From: Clostridia bacterium
GTDB taxonomy: Bacteria; Bacillota; Clostridia; Peptostreptococcales; Anaerovoracaceae
Reading direction: 5' to 3'
Length of the DNA: 32,965 bases
Assembly (NCBI GenBank): GCA_024689085.1
Contig: JAILDT010000064.1
Coordinates: 1 to 32,965 of the forward strand
The notes beneath the pieces were generated by a model, which was given only the letters and a program-made list of their open reading frames with translations, was not told the origin of the DNA and made no database searches. The position numbers and the translations under genes are program-made. This document shows, piece after piece, positions 32,013 to 32,965 of this stretch. Numbering within the stretch: position 1 is the stretch's first letter; each line of letters begins with the position of its first letter.

Positions 32013-32268
32013 CAAAGGCTTCGTCCGTCGCCGCCCTGACCATGTCGTCCCAGCTCTCATATTCCGTACTCTCTTTGACAAAGTTGTCGAATATCGTCTT
32101 GGAATATACGAGTCTCGGAGAATCCCATGATGCCATGACTGCGCTGGAATAGCGGAAACCTTCAAAATTCTTGAAATTGGTATGCTTCTGCATAAACTCA
32201 TCGCTGAATATTCTGTTCAGAAGATCTTTCAGCTCCTGAGTGTAGTTAATGGAAACATAATCGGTCAT
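32008..32268 (-). CDS. Small protein of unknown function (86 residues)
   Basis: I do not recognise this family. It is soluble-looking, with no cysteines, signal peptide or membrane segment, and is rich in aromatic residues (several Phe, Tyr and Trp). The pattern suggests alpha-helices at about 8-28 and 57-84, with a possible strand around FRYSSAVMASWDS. Its ATG overlaps the stop of the upstream DUF362 gene (TAATG), and the MFS gene follows after 38 bases, so it is translated within the operon. The tight coupling to the DUF362 gene suggests a subunit or partner of that protein. Confidence 0.7.
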   Translation of the reverse strand: MTDYVSINYTQELKDLLNRIFSDEFMQKHTNFKNFEGFRYSSAVMASWDSPRLVYSKTIFDNFVKESTEYESWDDMVRAATDEAFE

Positions 32269-32965
32269 TATTTGCTCTCCGGATGTTCTTTGAAGTACTC
32301 TTCAGCTTTTGCAAATACGTAATCATGCCATACCTGAGCATCTCTCGCCATGCATGGTCTGATGATTTCGTCTTCCTGATCGCCCATTCCGTTGATGGTC
32401 TCTTTTCTCTGAACTGTCAGGTAAAGAGCCGGTTCGTTTGGAGGGCATCCCAGGATCCAGAATGCATTTGGATGATCCTTCAGATACTTCTTGGTGCAGT
32501 TGCCGTGGAGAACGATTCTTTCGTCCGGAATGTCCTTAGGGACTTCGTTCTTAGGGCCAACTACGATGGTCATGCCTGCGTTCTTGTCATACTCGTCAAC
32601 AGCTTTCAGCTCTTCCATGTTGATAGCAAGCAGAGCCTGGCAGCTTGAGCATGCGCCGTCGCATCTTACGTCATATTCCGGCCATCTTGTGCTCATGTCG
32701 CCGATGTAAGGAATCCACATCTTCTTGAAGCAGTCTTCTACGGAATCACCGATTACTTCGATGTCTTCCAGATCATACTTACCAAGACCTACTTCCTTAG
32801 CAACCTTGAAGTAGTCAACCTGGGAAGTATCGATTCCGGTAACTTCGCAAGCGATTCTGTCGATAGCTACAGGGTCCTTGGAACCCAGAACCATGTTGGA
32901 TTCGATTGGAACAGGCATGTGTGGGCTGTAACCGCTGGCTGCTCTCATAGCGTCCATGATGTTCA
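32268..32965 (-). CDS. DUF362-family protein, partial at the window edge
   Basis: The C-terminal 232 residues or so of a protein whose frame runs off the right edge. The visible part begins in a DUF362 domain (MPVPIESNMVLGSKDPVAIDRIACEVTGID). It then has a cysteine-bearing segment (CDGACSSC), a GNCTKKYL stretch and WILGCPPNEPALYL, suggesting a metal or iron-sulfur site. DUF362 proteins are often fused to ferredoxin domains and their activity is not established; none of the visible part is a classical ferredoxin. It is the first visible gene of the catabolic operon. The true start and promoter lie beyond the window. Confidence 0.78.
   Translation of the reverse strand, partial: NIMDAMRAASGYSPHMPVPIESNMVLGSKDPVAIDRIACEVTGIDTSQVDYFKVAKEVGLGKYDLEDIEVIGDSVEDCFKKMWIPYIGDMSTRWPEYDVRCDGACSSCQALLAINMEELKAVDEYDKNAGMTIVVGPKNEVPKDIPDERIVLHGNCTKKYLKDHPNAFWILGCPPNEPALYLTVQRKETINGMGDQEDEIIRPCMARDAQVWHDYVFAKAEEYFKEHPESK

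Noticed and set aside
1-32965. CRISPR arrays, tRNA or rRNA genes, insertion sequences
   Set aside because: No regularly spaced repeats, tRNA-like cloverleaf sequence, rRNA conserved segments or transposase frames were found by reading.

Overview
The window looks like chromosomal DNA of an anaerobic, low-to-mid GC Gram-positive bacterium of the class Clostridia. Pointers are an Asp23-nusB pair, an exonuclease VII / isoprenoid / tlyA cluster, a mutS-mutL-miaA cluster, SOS boxes of the Firmicutes type (GAAC-N4-GTTC), strong AGGAGG-like ribosome binding sites, a sigma-54 activator, and a CoA-based catabolic operon with a beta-keto acid cleavage enzyme. Gene content resembles the Eubacteriales Family XIII / Anaerovoracaceae group, but that placement is a guess.

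Positions 1-9986 (+ strand) form one dense housekeeping run, with most genes overlapping by 1-14 bases: a tRNA U34 methyltransferase and its hydroxylase partner (trmR, U32/TrhP), a CorC-type membrane protein, an Asp23 protein, nusB, a TsaD-like M22 paralog, xseA-xseB, ispA, dxs and tlyA. A weak hairpin follows, then an aminotransferase (10051-11250) that runs closely into mutS-mutL-miaA (to 16614).

Positions 16593-21288 (+) continue with a tyrosine recombinase, a secreted GLUG-repeat protein, a YnbB-type PLP enzyme and a VTT membrane protein. As I recall the usual clostridial order (miaA-hfq-ynbB-lexA), hfq and lexA are missing here. In their places sit the recombinase/GLUG pair and a small LysM protein (21436-21750). 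That LysM protein has the size and layout of the SOS division inhibitor YneA. Its promoter carries two perfect LexA boxes and one near-perfect one.

Positions 21751-21996 hold several terminator hairpins between convergent units. Positions 21997-25155 (- strand) encode an HD-domain protein, a short DMT transporter, a LarC that consists only of its N-terminal half, and a 3-hydroxyacyl-CoA-dehydrogenase-family enzyme. Divergent to this (25397-26962, +) is a PAS/AAA+/Fis sigma-54 activator. The 241-base divergent region holds a sigma-54 -24/-12 element facing the dehydrogenase. It also holds a nested GCAACA/TGTTGC palindrome lying over the activator's own -35 box.

Beyond a strong bidirectional terminator (26980-27007), positions 27044-32965 (-) hold a tightly packed catabolic operon that enters the window from the right edge. 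In transcription order it is a DUF362 protein (partial), an unknown 86-residue protein, an OFA-type MFS transporter, a thiolase, a BKACE/Kce enzyme, a nitroreductase and a cyclase-family metal hydrolase. Together with the dehydrogenase and the sigma-54 activator this looks like a system that takes up an organic acid and converts it through a beta-keto acid to acetoacetate and acyl-CoA. The substrate is unknown. It is the best candidate in the window for an undescribed system.

No rRNA, tRNA, CRISPR array, insertion sequence or prophage module was seen.
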